NCBI RefSeq assembly: GCF_000399685.1
Contig: NZ_KB976987.1
Location: 2,950,837-3,014,836 of the forward strand
DNA length: 64,000 bases
DNA from: Acinetobacter pittii ANC 4050
Lineage (GTDB): Bacteria; Pseudomonadota; Gammaproteobacteria; Pseudomonadales; Moraxellaceae
Reading direction: 5' to 3'
The position numbers and the translations under genes are program-made. The notes beneath the pieces were generated by a model. That model had not been told where the DNA came from. It searched no databases and was given only the letters and a program-made list of their open reading frames with translations. The stretch's first letter is position 1; the number at the start of each line of letters is the position of its first letter. Positions 37,045 to 46,485 of the stretch are shown here, one piece after another.

Positions 37045-38319
37045 TCAAAGTCGAATAGAGGACTCATTTTGACTTAAAACATATTTCAAATCATAGAGTA
37101 CATGTTTTTCTTTGCCTAACGCATGGAACTCTTGCGCACTCATAGATTTAAACTGATCATGTGCTACGGCAATGACGATCGCATCATACAAGCCCTGATA
37201 TAGTTCTTTAATAGGCGCTAAGCCATATTCGTGTTGTACTTCTGTATCATCGACCCATGGATCATAAATATCTAAATCTAAATCATATTCTTTCAGAGCT
37301 TTAATAAAGTCCACAATTTTTGTATTACGAATATCTGGACAGTTTTCTTTAAAACTCAAGCCCATTACTAAAATACGTGCTCCAACAACTTGTATACGCT
37401 GCTTAACCATTTCTTTAATGAGCTGGGTTGCCACATGTTCACCCATACGGTCATTCAGGCGACGAGCTGCTAAAATAATTTCCGGATGCAATCCAATAGA
37501 TTGGGCTTTATGTGTTAAATAGTACGGGTCTACACCAATACAGTGCCCACCTACCAAGCCTGGACGAAATGGTAAAAAGTTCCACTTCGTTCCCGCTGCT
37601 CTAAGTACTTCTTCTGTATCAATACCTAATTTATTAAAAATAAGAGCCAACTCATTAATAAGAGCAATATTGACATCACGCTGCGTGTTTTCAATCACTT
37701 TAGCTGCTTCTGCTACTTTTATATTTGATGCTTTATATGTACCCGCTTCAATAATAAGCTTATAAACTTCATCAACATAATCAGCAACTTCGGGAGTTGA
37801 ACCAGAAGTAATTTTCAAAATATTAGTAACTCGATGTAACTTATCGCCAGGGTTAATTCGTTCGGGACTATAGCCTGCAAAAAAGTCGTGATTAAATTTC
37901 AATCCTGAAACTTTTTCTAAAATAGGGATACATACTTCTTCTGTCGCGCCTGGATATACGGTAGATTCATAAACCACTACATCTCCTTTTTTAAGTACTT
38001 GACCAATGCTAGTTGAAGCTTTAATTAAAGGAGTTAAATCTGGTTGTTTAAAATGATCAATAGGGGTTGGTACGGTAACAATAAAAAAATTAAAGTTTTT
38101 TAATTCATTTAAGTCCGCGGTATAACTTAATTTTTTCGCTTGTTGTAATTCTTGTGTAGACACTTCCAAGGTATGATCTTTACCGCTTTTGAGCTCATCA
38201 ATACGTTTTTGATAAATATCAAAACCAACAACGGGTACTTTTTTCCCAAACTCAACTGCCAATGGCAAGCCTACATAGCCCAACCCAATAATTGCTATTT
38301 TTAAATTGGCAATTTGCAT
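37045..38319 (-). CDS. gna: UDP-N-acetylhexosamine 6-dehydrogenase (Gna)
   Basis: A 424-residue nucleotide-sugar dehydrogenase of the TviB/WbpO type, oxidising UDP-GlcNAc or UDP-GalNAc to the uronic acid. [10 protein letters not shown] (12-21) is the NAD motif. [20 protein letters not shown] carries the catalytic Lys and Asn, and Cys260 lies in [12 protein letters not shown]. It is the first gene of the variable minus-strand operon, divergent from wza. No separate C4-epimerase (gne2) follows it as in some K loci, so Gne1 or a chromosomal enzyme would have to supply a galacto form if UDP-GalNAcA is made. Confidence 0.92.
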   Translation of the reverse strand: MQIANLKIAIIGLGYVGLPLAVEFGKKVPVVGFDIYQKRIDELKSGKDHTLEVSTQELQQAKKLSYTADLNELKNFNFFIVTVPTPIDHFKQPDLTPLIKASTSIGQVLKKGDVVVYESTVYPGATEEVCIPILEKVSGLKFNHDFFAGYSPERINPGDKLHRVTNILKITSGSTPEVADYVDEVYKLIIEAGTYKASNIKVAEAAKVIENTQRDVNIALINELALIFNKLGIDTEEVLRAAGTKWNFLPFRPGLVGGHCIGVDPYYLTHKAQSIGLHPEIILAARRLNDRMGEHVATQLIKEMVKQRIQVVGARILVMGLSFKENCPDIRNTKIVDFIKALKEYDLDLDIYDPWVDDTEVQHEYGLAPIKELYQGLYDAIVIAVAHDQFKSMSAQEFHALGKEKHVLYDLKYVLSQNESSIRL

Positions 38320-38674
38320 ATAAATGAGCCTTTTTCCTTAGAGTTTATATCTAATAAATCATGCTTTTGGCACTGACAATGCAGCGTACTATATCAGATT
38401 TTTAGTTCTCCCCGTACATCAATTGTATAAATGTGTTTACAGCATTGATAAGTAGAACTGATTAGTTTAGTTAAAATAGTACATTTTTAATATTTATGGT
38501 AAATGACTATAGCTTAGATGCCCCTATCGGATAAACTAAACATACAAACCACTACGATTTTTCGGTGTTTTTTCATTTCTTTTCAGCTAGAATCTGTTCA
38601 TCCTGCGTTTAATAGACACTTGTTAGTATGCAGTGGACAATATCAATTAAAGATAAATACACAAAGGGTTGCGT
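38320..38674. other. Divergent promoter region gna / wza
   Basis: 355 bases without a gene. An extended -10 (TGATATAGT, minus strand, 38388-38396) is a fair candidate for gna. AT-rich boxes at 38460-38500 may drive wza, leaving a leader of about 180 nt. No JUMPstart/ops element was recognised. Confidence 0.5.
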
Positions 38675-39775
38675 GTGAAGTATTGCCAGTTTTTTTCTGT
38701 TCTTGCCTTAAGTTTGAGTGCCGCCAGCTGTGCAGTCACTTCTGGTTTACAAACTTATGATATTCCCAATGAGGGCGTTTATAGAACCGACCTTGGAACT
38801 ACAGTTAATGTTGTTAAAATTTCTCAAGAAACACTTCCAGCAATACAACCTGCCCAAGTCGATTACCAACGCGACTATGCAAGCTTATTTAAAAATCAGC
38901 AATCTATTTACCGTCTGAGTCCTGGAGATGTTCTATCTATTCAACTTTGGGCCTATCCTGAAATTACACCACCTGTAAATAACATTAGTAGTGAACAATC
39001 TATTCAGGCCAATGGTTATCCTATTGACCAAAGTGGTTATCTTCAATTTCCATTGGTAGGTCGTTATAAAGCTGCCGGTAAGTCACTTGCTCAAGTTAAC
39101 CGTGAGCTTCACAAGCAACTTTCTCGTTTCTTAAAAAACCCTGATGTAGTTGTCCGCGTATTGTCTTATGAGGGTCAACGCTTCTCTGTGCAAGGAAGTG
39201 TTCTCAAAGGTGGTCAGTTTTATTTAAGTGATCAACCTGTCAGTATTTATACTGCATTAGGTCTTGCGGGAGGAGTAAGTGAAAAAGGTGACAGCACCTA
39301 CATTCAACTTATTCGTAATGGTCGTACCTATAACCTAAATACAATCGAATTAGAAAAATCAGGTTATTCATTACATAAACTTTTGGTTCAACCCAATGAT
39401 ACGATTTATGTGAGCACACGCGAAAATCAGAAAATTTATGTCATGGGTGAGTCAGGTAAAAACCAAGCGTTACCTATGCGTGATCAGGGCATGACCCTAA
39501 CGGACGCGCTAGGTGAAAGTTTAGGGATTAACCCAAACTCGGCAAGTGCAAGCCGTATTTATGTAGTGCGCACTAACCCAAATGATCATACAACAGAAAT
39601 TTATCATTTAAATTTAATGAGTATTGGTGACTTTGGTTTAGCCAATCAGTTTAGACTACGTAGTAATGATATTGTCTATGTTGATGCGACTGGCTTGACT
39701 CGCTGGCAGCGTGTAATTAACCAGATTATTCCTTTCTCAAATGCTTTATATAATATAGACCGCTTGGGCCAATAA
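38675..39775 (+). CDS. wza: Outer-membrane polysaccharide export lipoprotein Wza
   Basis: A 366-residue outer-membrane channel protein for capsule export. The signal peptide MKYCQFFSVLALSLSAASC ends in a lipobox with lipidated Cys19. Two PES/SLBB-type regions follow (PGDVLSIQLWAYPEI near 85-100; SVQGSVLKGGQF and KIYVMGESGKNQ). The frame is open from a TTG at 38669, but AAAGGG is spaced six bases from the in-frame GTG at 38675, which also gives the normal K-after-start signal peptide. The start is therefore GTG. First gene of wza-wzb-wzc. Confidence 0.92.
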   Translation: MKYCQFFSVLALSLSAASCAVTSGLQTYDIPNEGVYRTDLGTTVNVVKISQETLPAIQPAQVDYQRDYASLFKNQQSIYRLSPGDVLSIQLWAYPEITPPVNNISSEQSIQANGYPIDQSGYLQFPLVGRYKAAGKSLAQVNRELHKQLSRFLKNPDVVVRVLSYEGQRFSVQGSVLKGGQFYLSDQPVSIYTALGLAGGVSEKGDSTYIQLIRNGRTYNLNTIELEKSGYSLHKLLVQPNDTIYVSTRENQKIYVMGESGKNQALPMRDQGMTLTDALGESLGINPNSASASRIYVVRTNPNDHTTEIYHLNLMSIGDFGLANQFRLRSNDIVYVDATGLTRWQRVINQIIPFSNALYNIDRLGQ

Positions 39776-39779
39776 TATT

Positions 39780-40208
39780 ATGCAAATTAAAAATATTTTG
39801 GTGGTTTGCATTGGAAATATTTGCCGTAGCCCTATGGCAGAATATTTCTTAAAGCAGCAATATCCCCAATTAAGTATTGAGTCTGCTGGTATTTCCGGGC
39901 TCGTGGGACATCAGGCAGACAATAAAGCACAACTTTGTATGCAACGCCTAGGTATTGACATGCAACCGCATGTAGCACGTAAGCTTAGCGCTGAACATAT
40001 AAAAAAAGCTGACCTTATTTTGGTCATGAGTCACAATCAGCAAAAGCATATTGAGCAAACTTGGCCCTTTGCAAAAGGTAAAACCTATCGCTTAGGGCAT
40101 TGGCAAAACAAAAATGTGCCAGATCCGTATCAGCACGATCAAGCTGTTTTTGATGAAACCTGCCAACTTATTCAACAGTGCATTGCTGATTGGAAACCTT
40201 ATATTTAA
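39780..40208 (+). CDS. wzb: Low-molecular-weight protein tyrosine phosphatase Wzb
   Basis: A 142-residue cytosolic phosphatase that dephosphorylates Wzc. The P-loop C10-IGNIC-R16-S sits right at the N-terminus and the general-acid Asp is in VPDPYQHD near residue 115. It begins four bases after the wza stop. Length is typical for bacterial LMW-PTPs. Confidence 0.95.
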   Translation: MQIKNILVVCIGNICRSPMAEYFLKQQYPQLSIESAGISGLVGHQADNKAQLCMQRLGIDMQPHVARKLSAEHIKKADLILVMSHNQQKHIEQTWPFAKGKTYRLGHWQNKNVPDPYQHDQAVFDETCQLIQQCIADWKPYI

Positions 40209-40226
40209 CGCCAAGATTTTAAACTT

Positions 40227-42410
40227 ATGAACCAAAATACAAACACCGAAGATACAATTGATTTAAAAGAATTGTTTTTTTCACTGATTGCTCAGTGGAA
40301 GCTAATCGCACTCTGCATTATTTTAAGCCTTGTGTGTGCGCTGCTCTATTTACGTGTAACACCAGACACCTATTCGGTTGATGCTTTGGTTCAAGTTGAA
40401 GACAGCAAAGGGGCTTCTGCTGCACTTTTAGGCGATTTATCTAATATGATTGAGCAAAAATCGCCAGCTCAAGCTGAAATTGAAATTTTAAAGTCTCGTC
40501 TGGTTTTGGGCTCGGTCATTAAAGACTTACACTTGAATATCCAAGTTTCCAGCACTGAAAATACGTTTACTCATCGCCTATTAAGCGATACTGACTATAA
40601 AACTGAATACACTAAAAAATCAGTTTTATTTAAAGATGACTTAAAAAGTTTTGAAATTCGTGAACTTGAGGTTCCAGCTTACTATTTAGATAAAAATTTA
40701 CTACTTAATTTTGATAAACAATCTGTACGTTTAACCGATCCAGAAACTGAAACAGTGCTATTAACTATTCCTCTGAATCAAGCTAACCATGTTGCGGGCC
40801 CCCATGGACTTTGGAAAATTGCTATCTTTACTAAAGATCAATTTGATGCCACTTATAATATTAAAAACTCATCTATACCCGCCGCTGTAAATACGCTTAG
40901 CTTAAATTATTCAGTTGCAGAACGCGGTAAACTTACAGGTGTTTTAGGCTTAAACTATCAAGGTCAAGACAAAGAACATATCACTAAAGTTTTAAATGCG
41001 ATTTTAGCAACTTATAGTGCACAAAATATTGAACGTCGCTCAGCTGAGTCCGCTCAAACTTTAAAATTCTTAGATGAACAACTGCCAGATCTTAAGAAAC
41101 AGCTAGATGATGCTGAGCGTCAATTTAATAAGTTCCGTCAGCAATACAACACAGTTGATGTAACCAAAGAGTCAGAACTTTATTTAACTCAGAGTATTAC
41201 TTTAGAAACTAAAAAAGCTGAACTTGAACAAAAACAAGCTGAAATGGTCGCGAAGTATACTGCTGAACATCCTGCAATGCGAGAGATTAATGGACAGCTT
41301 GCAGCCATTAATAAACAGATTGGTGAACTCAACAGTACGTTAAAACAACTACCTGATGTACAGCGCCAATATTTACAATTGTATCGTGAAGTAGAAGTCA
41401 AAACCCAACTCTACACAGCACTTCTCAACTCTTACCAACAACTTCGTATTGCAAAAGCTGGTGAAATTGGGAATGTCCGCATTGTTGATACCGCAGTTGA
41501 GCCAGTGGAGCCAATTAAGCCGAAGAAACTGCTCGTACTCATTTTATCTATTTTTGTTGGTGGTTTTGTTGGAGCTTTAATTGCTTTACTACGTAATATG
41601 TTACGTAGCGGTGTGAAAGATTCCGGTCAAATTGAAACTGAATTGGATCTGCCAGTTTACGCAACAGTTCCACGTTCTCCAATTCAAGAAAGTCGTATTA
41701 AAATTTTAAAGAAGAAGAAGAGCATTCCTATTCTTGCTGTTAAAAACAGTGATGATATTGCTATCGAAAGCTTACGTAGCATTCGTACAGCCATTCATTT
41801 TGCTTTAACAAATGCAAAAAATAATATCATTATGATTGCTGGCCCTTCTCCTGAAGTAGGCAAATCATTTATTTCGACCAACCTTGCAACGATTTTTGCG
41901 CAAGGTAATAAACGCGTCTTGCTCATTGATGCTGACATGCGCCGCGGTTATATGCATAAATACTTCGATGTAGATGTAAAACCTGGTCTTTCTGAATTAC
42001 TAAGTGGGCAGGCAGATTTTCAACAGGTTCTTCACAAAACTCAAGTTCCTAACTTAGATGTGATTACTCGTGGTAAGAGCCCAACGAACCCTTCGGAAAT
42101 CTTAAGCTCTAGTCAATTTAAAGATTTGCTAGAAAAGGTTCAAAGTGAATATGACCACATCATTATTGATACTCCACCTGTCCTTGCAGTAACCGATGGT
42201 ATTATTATTTCGCAATATACAGGTGTGAACTTAATTGTTGCGCGTTATGCTAAGTCGCAAATGAAAGAGCTTGAATTAACGCTTAATCGCTTTGAACAAG
42301 CAGGTGTTAAAGTCAACGGCTTTATTCTTAACGATATTCAACGTGCAAGTGCGGGTTATGGTTATGGCTATAACTATGCTTACGCATATAAAGCGCAAAA
42401 AGAAGATTAA
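40227..42410 (+). CDS. wzc: Tyrosine autokinase / polysaccharide co-polymerase Wzc
   Basis: A 727-residue inner-membrane BY-kinase controlling capsule chain length and export. Wzz domain and first membrane helix (about 25-50), periplasmic coiled-coil region (about 250-400), second membrane helix (about 431-455), cytosolic kinase. Walker A Lys546 (PSPEVGKS), Walker A' Asp568/Asp570 (LIDADMRRG) and Walker B Asp648 (IIIDTPP) are intact. The C-terminal tail has six alternating tyrosines (711, 713, 715, 717, 719, 721), the substrates of trans-phosphorylation and of Wzb. It is closed by the terminator at 42428-42453. Confidence 0.95.
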   Translation: MNQNTNTEDTIDLKELFFSLIAQWKLIALCIILSLVCALLYLRVTPDTYSVDALVQVEDSKGASAALLGDLSNMIEQKSPAQAEIEILKSRLVLGSVIKDLHLNIQVSSTENTFTHRLLSDTDYKTEYTKKSVLFKDDLKSFEIRELEVPAYYLDKNLLLNFDKQSVRLTDPETETVLLTIPLNQANHVAGPHGLWKIAIFTKDQFDATYNIKNSSIPAAVNTLSLNYSVAERGKLTGVLGLNYQGQDKEHITKVLNAILATYSAQNIERRSAESAQTLKFLDEQLPDLKKQLDDAERQFNKFRQQYNTVDVTKESELYLTQSITLETKKAELEQKQAEMVAKYTAEHPAMREINGQLAAINKQIGELNSTLKQLPDVQRQYLQLYREVEVKTQLYTALLNSYQQLRIAKAGEIGNVRIVDTAVEPVEPIKPKKLLVLILSIFVGGFVGALIALLRNMLRSGVKDSGQIETELDLPVYATVPRSPIQESRIKILKKKKSIPILAVKNSDDIAIESLRSIRTAIHFALTNAKNNIIMIAGPSPEVGKSFISTNLATIFAQGNKRVLLIDADMRRGYMHKYFDVDVKPGLSELLSGQADFQQVLHKTQVPNLDVITRGKSPTNPSEILSSSQFKDLLEKVQSEYDHIIIDTPPVLAVTDGIIISQYTGVNLIVARYAKSQMKELELTLNRFEQAGVKVNGFILNDIQRASAGYGYGYNYAYAYKAQKED

Positions 42411-42427
42411 CCGAAAATTGATAAGAG

Positions 42428-42453
42428 AACCGGATCAAATGATCCGGTTTTTT
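42428..42453 (+). terminator. Intrinsic terminator of wza-wzb-wzc
   Basis: AACCGGATC-AAAT-GATCCGGTT followed by TTTT. Confidence 0.9.
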
Positions 42454-42601
42454 ATTTAAGATTTTTTTAAGTCTATCCCTACTAAAACTAACTAAAATAT
42501 ATAAAAAACCACTCGTTTTTTTTCTTAAACATTCTATGCTTAAGCATGCTAAGATCAAAAGCAGCCTTTTTAGACTCAAATGATTATTTTTGGAACCTTT
42601 T

Positions 42602-43327
42602 ATGAGTAAAGCCTTACCCATTGCTGTCGCTGTAGTTTTAGGCGGTGCTGCACTTGTACCAGTTTATTATGCAAGCCAACATCCGACCACAGAAGTCGGA
42701 AGCAAAGCAAATAAAAATGCCTCTCCAATTGAAAAAATCAGTTATGTTCTTGGGTACGAAGTTGCTCAGCAAACTCCACCAGAGCTAGACACAAAATCAT
42801 TTGTGAAAGGAATTCATGATGCTCGTAATAAGCAGCCAAGTGCTTATACTCAAGAAGAGCTAAAAGCAGCTGTTGCTGCTTATGAAAAAGAGTTGCAGCA
42901 AAAAATGCAACAACAAGATAAACCAGAGCAAGCTGCTGGAGCAGCGTCTGAATCTGCAGACGTTCAATTCCTTGCAGAAAATAAAACAAAAGCTGGTGTA
43001 AAAACTACGGCGTCTGGCTTGCAATATATCATCACTAAAGAAGGCACAGGTAAACAACCAACTGCGCAATCTATGGTGAAAGTACATTACGAAGGCCGTT
43101 TAATTAATGGACAGGTTTTCGATAGTTCTTATAAGCGCGGTGAACCAGTTGAGTTCCCACTCAATCAAGTTATTCCGGGCTGGACTGAAGGACTTCAACT
43201 CATGAAAGAAGGTGGTAAAGCAACGTTCTTTATCCCATCTAATCTTGCTTATGGCCCTCAGGAACTTCCTGGTATTCCAGCAAACAGTACGCTGATTTTT
43301 GATGTAGAACTCATTTCAGTGAAATAA
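42602..43327 (+). CDS. fkpA: FKBP-type peptidyl-prolyl isomerase (FkpA)
   Basis: A 241-residue envelope prolyl isomerase. An N-terminal hydrophobic anchor/signal (about 4-25, ALPIAVAVVLGGAALVPVYY) is followed by a helical FKBP-N dimerisation region (about 45-120) and an FKBP-C catalytic domain (about 130-241) with VKVHYEGRLINGQVFDSS, VIPGWTEGLQLM and the FFIPSNLAYGP flap. The frame extends four codons upstream; ATG 42602 has a GGA at the right distance and a normal signal start. This gene is the standard right-hand boundary of the K locus. A terminator (43336-43366) follows. Confidence 0.9.
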   Translation: MSKALPIAVAVVLGGAALVPVYYASQHPTTEVGSKANKNASPIEKISYVLGYEVAQQTPPELDTKSFVKGIHDARNKQPSAYTQEELKAAVAAYEKELQQKMQQQDKPEQAAGAASESADVQFLAENKTKAGVKTTASGLQYIITKEGTGKQPTAQSMVKVHYEGRLINGQVFDSSYKRGEPVEFPLNQVIPGWTEGLQLMKEGGKATFFIPSNLAYGPQELPGIPANSTLIFDVELISVK

Positions 43328-43335
43328 AAACATTC

Positions 43336-43366
43336 AGGAGAGTAAAACAGTACTCTCCTTTTTTTT
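43336..43366 (+). terminator. Intrinsic terminator between the two fkp genes
   Basis: AGGAGAGTA-AAACAG-TACTCTCCT followed by a T-run to 43366. The next ATG is at 43377, and the Shine-Dalgarno GGAAAA abuts the T-tract. Confidence 0.9.
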
Positions 43367-43376
43367 GGAAAACAGC

Positions 43377-44072
43377 ATGAAAAAAATTGGTTTAATTATT
43401 GCAACATCAACAATGAGTTTATCTGTTTTTGCTGCTACACCTATCACAAATAAAAGCCCAGCAAAAGAACAATTTAGCTATAGTTATGGCTATTTAATGG
43501 GTCGGAATAATACTGAAGCATTAACAGATTTAAATCTTGATACTTTTTACCAAGGCTTACAAGAAGGTGCTCAGAATAAAACAGCTCGCTTAACCGATGA
43601 AGAAATGGCGAAAGCAATTAATGATTATAAAAAAACATTAGAAGCTAAACAGCTAGTCGAATTTCAAAAACAAGGTCAACAAAACGCTCAGGCTGGTACT
43701 GCATTTCTTGCTGATAATGCAAAAAAAGCAGGTGTAATTACCACTAAGTCCGGTCTTCAATACCAAGTATTAAAAGAAGGGACAGGTAAAAAACCGAAAG
43801 CTGCATCACGTGTGAAAGTGAATTATGAAGGCCGTTTACTCGATGGAACTGTATTTGATAGCTCAATCGCACGTAATCATCCAGTTGAATTTCAGCTTAG
43901 CCAAGTGATTGCAGGCTGGACTGAAGGTCTACAAACCATGAAAGAAGGTGGTAAAACACGTTTCTTTATCCCTGCAAATCTCGCTTATGGTGAAGTTGGC
44001 GCAGGTGACACGATTGGTCCAAACAGCACTTTAATTTTTGATATTGAATTGCTACAAGTTTTGCCAAAATAA
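43377..44072 (+). CDS. FKBP-type peptidyl-prolyl isomerase, second copy
   Basis: A 231-residue paralogue of the preceding gene with a cleavable signal peptide (MKKIGLIIATSTMSLSVFAA, cleavage near 20-21), an FKBP-N region and an FKBP-C domain (VKVNYEGRLLDGTVFDSS, VIAGWTEGLQTM, FFIPANLAYGEVG). Periplasmic folding of proline-rich envelope proteins is the likely role. The start at 43377 is chosen from GGAAAA and the signal peptide. There is no room for a separate promoter between the upstream terminator and the ATG, so it relies on read-through from fkpA or on a promoter inside fkpA. Terminator at 44090-44115. Confidence 0.88.
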   Translation: MKKIGLIIATSTMSLSVFAATPITNKSPAKEQFSYSYGYLMGRNNTEALTDLNLDTFYQGLQEGAQNKTARLTDEEMAKAINDYKKTLEAKQLVEFQKQGQQNAQAGTAFLADNAKKAGVITTKSGLQYQVLKEGTGKKPKAASRVKVNYEGRLLDGTVFDSSIARNHPVEFQLSQVIAGWTEGLQTMKEGGKTRFFIPANLAYGEVGAGDTIGPNSTLIFDIELLQVLPK

Positions 44073-44089
44073 ATATATTAGATATAAAA

Positions 44090-44115
44090 AAAAGCGATCA
44101 TTTAAGATCGCTTTT
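44090..44115. terminator. Bidirectional terminator between fkp copy 2 and murJ
   Basis: AAAAGCGATC / short loop / GATCGCTTTT, with A- and T-runs serving both convergent genes. Confidence 0.9.
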
Positions 44116-44121
44116 CTATTT

Positions 44122-45663
44122 TCAGTGTTTTAAATCTCTTGGTCGAAAACCTGTAAGGATCAAACCGATCAGGTAGGCAATAATTCCAACTACGCATAGC
44201 CCTACGACTTCAACAACACGAAGCCACTGTGAAAGCTCACCGTTATACCAATTTAACCCGAACCAAAGCGCTGCAATCATTGCAAGGTTTGCTAAACCAT
44301 ATTGAAGCACTAGTTTTTTCCAATGTGAACCAAATCGGAAAATATTACGCTTGTGCAAATAGAAGTAGAGTAAACCGGCATTCACTAAAGCTGAACCTGA
44401 AGACGCTAGTGCAAGTGCCATATGTTCTGCATGCCAATCGATAAGCTTAAAGAACCCAATAAATACAACGTTTAAAATTGCATTAGCAGCAACAGACATT
44501 AAACCTACGCGCACTGGTGTTTTAGTGTCTTGCTGTGCATAGAAACCAGGTGCAAATACTTTAATAAGCATAAAAGAAATTACACCAGCGCTCATGCATT
44601 GCAATGCTAGAGCTGTCATTTGTGTATCACGTAAATCAAACTCGCCACGCTGGAATAATGCTTGAATAATCGGTGTTGAAAGCATAAATAAAGCAATACT
44701 TGCTGGTAATCCTACCAATACAATGACTTTTGCAGCCCAGTCGATCATACCGCGGAACTTTGCTTGGTCTTGCTCTGCATGACGGGCAGAAAGTGAAGGT
44801 AAAATTACTGTACCAATTGCGACACCGATTAAACCTAACGGTAACTCAGTCATACGTTCTGCACTATATAGCCAAGATACCGAGCCATCTTGCATAAATG
44901 ATGCCCAAATCGTATTTAACAGCAGGTTAATCTGAGTCACAGATACACCAAATAATGCTGGAAGCATGAGTTTTAGAATACGCTCCACACCCTCATGTTT
45001 AAAATCAACTTTAGGTGGAATCAGTAAGTTTTTACGCCACAATTCGGGAATTTGTATGGCTAACTGTAACACCCCAGCCACTACAACCGACCAACCTAAT
45101 GCTTTGATTGGCTCAGCCATATACGGCGTAAGCCACCACGCCCCTGCAATCATTGCTACATTGAGTAAAACAGGTGAAAAAGCTGGTGAAGCGAACGAGC
45201 CATAACTATTTAAGATGCTGCTGGCAAAAGCTGTGAGCGACATAAACATTAAATAGGGGATGGTCAAACGGAACATGCTGACGGCTAAATCGAACTTTTC
45301 CGGATCACTGTGGAAGCCCGGTGCATACATATAGATGATTGCAGGTGCTAAAACCATGGCCACAAAAGTGAGTAAGGTCATGACTGTTAATAAACAGCCA
45401 AATACGCGACTAATTAAAATCTGTACTTCAGCATGTGCTCGACCCGTTTTATATTCAGTTAATACGGGAATAAATGCCTGCGAAAAAGCCCCTTCGGCAA
45501 ACAATCGTCGAAAGAAGTTAGGAATACGAAAAGCAACGACGAAAGTATCAAAATCTTTACCTGCACCAAACACGTTGAGCAATACGACGTCACGTACTAA
45601 CCCTAACACTCGTGACAACATCGTCATTGCACTGACAATAAAAGTCGATCGCCACAATGCCAT
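44122..45663 (-). CDS. murJ: Lipid II flippase MurJ (MviN)
   Basis: A 513-residue MOP-superfamily transporter with about 14 membrane segments that flips lipid II for peptidoglycan synthesis. MTMLSRVLGLVRDVVLLNVFGAG contains the conserved SRxxGxxRD segment. NFFRRLFAEGAFSQAFIPV and QRGEFDLRDT are further hallmarks. The frame is open to a GTG at 45672, but AGGTGAG is better placed for ATG 45663 (MALWRSTF). Convergent with fkp copy 2 and followed by a shared terminator. Confidence 0.94.
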   Translation of the reverse strand: MALWRSTFIVSAMTMLSRVLGLVRDVVLLNVFGAGKDFDTFVVAFRIPNFFRRLFAEGAFSQAFIPVLTEYKTGRAHAEVQILISRVFGCLLTVMTLLTFVAMVLAPAIIYMYAPGFHSDPEKFDLAVSMFRLTIPYLMFMSLTAFASSILNSYGSFASPAFSPVLLNVAMIAGAWWLTPYMAEPIKALGWSVVVAGVLQLAIQIPELWRKNLLIPPKVDFKHEGVERILKLMLPALFGVSVTQINLLLNTIWASFMQDGSVSWLYSAERMTELPLGLIGVAIGTVILPSLSARHAEQDQAKFRGMIDWAAKVIVLVGLPASIALFMLSTPIIQALFQRGEFDLRDTQMTALALQCMSAGVISFMLIKVFAPGFYAQQDTKTPVRVGLMSVAANAILNVVFIGFFKLIDWHAEHMALALASSGSALVNAGLLYFYLHKRNIFRFGSHWKKLVLQYGLANLAMIAALWFGLNWYNGELSQWLRVVEVVGLCVVGIIAYLIGLILTGFRPRDLKH

Positions 45664-45744
45664 CGCACTCACCTACAGCTATATTCGAAAGTCGCTATTG
45701 TAATGAAACTAAAAAATCTTTTCGTTGTGAAATGATGAATGAAC

Positions 45745-46314
45745 TCAACTTTTTTTCTGAGCCAGTAATTGTCTAAAGTGCTGCCATTTAAAATGAGGGC
45801 CCGGATCGGTTTTTCGGCCAGGGGCAACGTCTGAGTGACCTGCAATATGGTTTTTAATTTCTGAATAAGCTTGGCGAATGACGGTAACAACATCTGTTAA
45901 TACTTGATATTGTACTTCTTCAAAAGGTAAATCATCACTTCCTTCAAGTTCTATCCCAATTGAATAATCATTGCATTCTATTTTGGATAAATAGCTCGAA
46001 CGTCCGGCATGCCATGCCCGATCATTAAAATTAACAAACTGGAGGACTTCACCAGTTCGTAAAATCAGCAAATGCGTAGAAACTTGCATGCCTTCAATAG
46101 TTTGAAAATAAGGATGAACTGACCAATCTAGCTGATTTTGAAAAAACTGCTCAATATATCCGCCTCCGAATTGAGACGGCGGCAAACTAATATTATGAAC
46201 CACAATCATTTGAATTTCGGTACCAGTCGGACGCTGGTTAAAATTTGGAGAAGGGATTTGTCTCGCCCCTTTTAATTGCCCATCTATAACTTCATACGGT
46301 GTGATTTGCTTCAT
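45745..46314 (-). CDS. ampD: 1,6-anhydro-N-acetylmuramyl-L-alanine amidase AmpD
   Basis: A 189-residue cytosolic zinc amidase of the Amidase_2 family that recycles anhydromuropeptides and so controls AmpC-type induction signals. Zinc ligands are His40 (VVHNIS), His160 (AGHSDVAPGRK) and Asp170 (KTDPG); the catalytic Lys168 lies between. WHAGRSS is the substrate loop. It lies upstream of murJ on the same strand with an 81-base gap. The Shine-Dalgarno is weak. Confidence 0.93.
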   Translation of the reverse strand: MKQITPYEVIDGQLKGARQIPSPNFNQRPTGTEIQMIVVHNISLPPSQFGGGYIEQFFQNQLDWSVHPYFQTIEGMQVSTHLLILRTGEVLQFVNFNDRAWHAGRSSYLSKIECNDYSIGIELEGSDDLPFEEVQYQVLTDVVTVIRQAYSEIKNHIAGHSDVAPGRKTDPGPHFKWQHFRQLLAQKKS

Positions 46315-46485
46315 TGAGATGCCAATAAATTGCTTGCCAATTGTTTTAGTTTAAAACAGTTATCTACTTTTCAAAGTATTAAATGCGATTGTTTATCGCG
46401 ATTAATCTCATAAAACAGCTTATTTTTCAGGTCGACGGTGCTAATATATCGCAAGTTTTAGGGTCATCGACAAAATGGAAACCGT

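Larger units (their letters stand above)
17241..42410. other. Capsular polysaccharide (K) locus
   Basis: A Wzx/Wzy-type capsule cluster spanning pgm to wzc, in the standard Acinetobacter position between lldP and fkpA. Precursor genes (pgm; galU-ugd-gpi-gne1) and export genes (wza-wzb-wzc) are conserved. The AT-rich middle (about 28.9-37 kb) and the insert between gne1 and pgm are the variable, strain-specific parts. I cannot assign a KL number without a typing database. Confidence 0.92.

Noticed and set aside
38320..38674. Looked for a JUMPstart/ops element upstream of the capsule export genes.
   Set aside because: No GGCGGTAG-type core was found on either strand in this interval.
45335..45703. 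122-codon plus-strand frame opposite murJ.
   Set aside because: Thr/Asn/Lys-rich antisense translation of a membrane-protein gene.
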